Below, piece after piece: positions 4,534 through 5,404 of a stretch of 5,404 nucleotides of DNA. How positions within the stretch are numbered: position 1 is the first letter of the stretch; each line of letters starts with the position of its first letter. The notes beneath the pieces were generated by a model. The model worked only from the letters and a program-made list of their open reading frames with translations, made no database searches and had not been told where the DNA came from. The stretch comes from Planctomycetota bacterium (GTDB taxonomy: Bacteria > Planctomycetota > UBA1135 > GCA-002686595), in contig JAPKBY010000142.1 in assembly GCA_028823185.1 (NCBI GenBank), positions 1 to 5,404 of the forward strand. Direction: 5' to 3'. The position numbers and the translations under genes were made by a program.

Positions 4534-5404
4534 CGAGCCTGCTCAAGCTCACGCAGGGGCTTGGGAGACCAGACTAGAGCCCTCTCCTGCCCCTGAGTAT
4601 CTAGCAGAAGCAGCTGAATAGGAGCGTCCGGTGCGCGCAGCGCGAGCCTCTCCGTGATGTCTATAGGGACTCCCAGTCTGGTCCCATTCAAGCTCATCAA
4701 GATGTCTCCGCGTCGAACCCCCAGTTCATCTGCGATGCTCCCTGGAACGGTCCTAGCGACCAAGAGACCCCGATCTTCCATAGAGAGGTCCATCGCTTCC
4801 GCTTCGCTGGAAGTCAGCGGCCGGCACTCGACCCCCAAGACGTCCGCCCTAGGCCCATCATCTACAGGAAGAACGACCGGAGAGTTCGGCACGCCTGGCA
4901 ACCCGAATCGAAGCCTCAAGCTCCCTAAGACCGGGAACTCCTCCTCCAACTCTGGGTGCGCGCTCAACAGCGCCTCGATGCTCTCGGCCTCCCAGTGCTG
5001 ATGCACCTCGCCCTCAGCTCCTAGGCTGCGCGTGTTTATCCGCCACCCCTCAGGGCCGAAGTCGAGACGAAAGACGCGGGGTACGACCCCTTCTCCTGGG
5101 GCTGCCCCTGGCATGAGCCCCTGCGCCATACGGCGCTGAAGCTGATCGAACTTCTCGAAGAGCAGCCGCTCATAGCGATCCTGACTCGGACCTTGGGACC
5201 CGATGCGCAAGTCGTCTAAATCTGAGGTGCCGAAGCCCCAAGGCTCGCGCTCAGACTTCTGGACTTGCTCAATCTCTCTCAATGCCAAGCGAGCTGTCCA
5301 AGCGAGCTCTCCGCGGCTCTGATCTCTTGCCCAAGCCTGGAGGGTTCGAAAGACCTCGACTCGTTCACGCGCCGTCTCAGTCACTGCCTCAAAAGCAGCC
5401 ATCC
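4530..5404 (-). CDS. PDZ-domain protein, N-terminus probably beyond the window
   Basis: At least 290 codons are visible, from an ATG at 5402, two bases from the edge, so the true start may lie outside. No signal peptide follows this ATG: residues 1-50 are charged and helical (ARERVEVF, TARLALREIEQ), which looks like the inside of a larger protein. Residues about 75-95 may form another amphipathic helix. A middle region (about 105-180) has beta-like segments and ALLSAHPELEEEF. Residues about 187-279 form a PDZ domain: LGVECRPL, then RGLLVARTVPGSIADELG, GVRRGDILMSLNG, and a final strand LLLLDTQGQERALVW. PDZ domains bind C-terminal or internal peptides and often occur in periplasmic proteases. 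No Ser protease triad or metalloprotease HExxH is visible in this part, so a catalytic domain, if any, would be upstream. It is convergent with the TPR gene. The specific function is unknown. Confidence 0.8.
   Translation of the reverse strand, partial: MAAFEAVTETARERVEVFRTLQAWARDQSRGELAWTARLALREIEQVQKSEREPWGFGTSDLDDLRIGSQGPSQDRYERLLFEKFDQLQRRMAQGLMPGAAPGEGVVPRVFRLDFGPEGWRINTRSLGAEGEVHQHWEAESIEALLSAHPELEEEFPVLGSLRLRFGLPGVPNSPVVLPVDDGPRADVLGVECRPLTSSEAEAMDLSMEDRGLLVARTVPGSIADELGVRRGDILMSLNGTRLGVPIDITERLALRAPDAPIQLLLLDTQGQERALVWSPKPLRELEQAR

Overview
The window comes from a GC-rich, gene-dense bacterial chromosome. It has short intergenic gaps, overlapping genes and frequent non-ATG starts (GTG and TTG, perhaps CTG). 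A lipoprotein-type TPR protein and a PDZ-domain protein suggest a diderm. The ATP synthase gene order and the style of the PDZ protein remind me of Planctomycetota, but no ribosomal RNA or marker gene confirms this, so the phylum is tentative. No mobile element, tRNA, rRNA or CRISPR array is visible.

Left part (1-1230, minus strand): this is the head of an F1Fo ATP synthase operon, read from right to left. A good sigma70-type promoter at 1203-1230 precedes atpZ (765-1088), an AtpI-like four-helix membrane protein (355-753), and the first 118 codons of a gene that from context should be atpB, the Fo a subunit. That gene overlaps atpI by one base (TGATG). Its N-terminus carries a hydrophobic leader followed by a strikingly His/Asp/Glu-rich stretch made of nearly identical 63-bp (21-codon) tandem repeats, which run off the left edge. 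This is the most unusual element in the window.

Middle (1231-4533, plus strand): a divergent gene cluster. It holds ndk (nucleoside diphosphate kinase, TTG start, 1514-1981), an overlapping NFACT-family gene of the RqcH/Rqc2 type (ribosome-associated quality control, ending at 3513), and, 27 bases later, a TPR-repeat putative lipoprotein (3541-4533). The ndk-rqcH overlap and the short gap suggest co-transcription. The functional link of the TPR protein is unknown.

Right part (4530-5404, minus strand): the C-terminal 290 codons or more of a PDZ-domain protein, convergent with the TPR gene. The two stop codons share a single CTAG tetranucleotide, so there is no intergenic space for a terminator.

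I see no convincing evidence of a wholly new multi-gene system. The points most worth checking are the repeat-expanded His/acid-rich head of the presumed a subunit, the unusual start and overlap of rqcH together with its apparent lack of a recognisable HhH domain, and the interleaved convergent stops.
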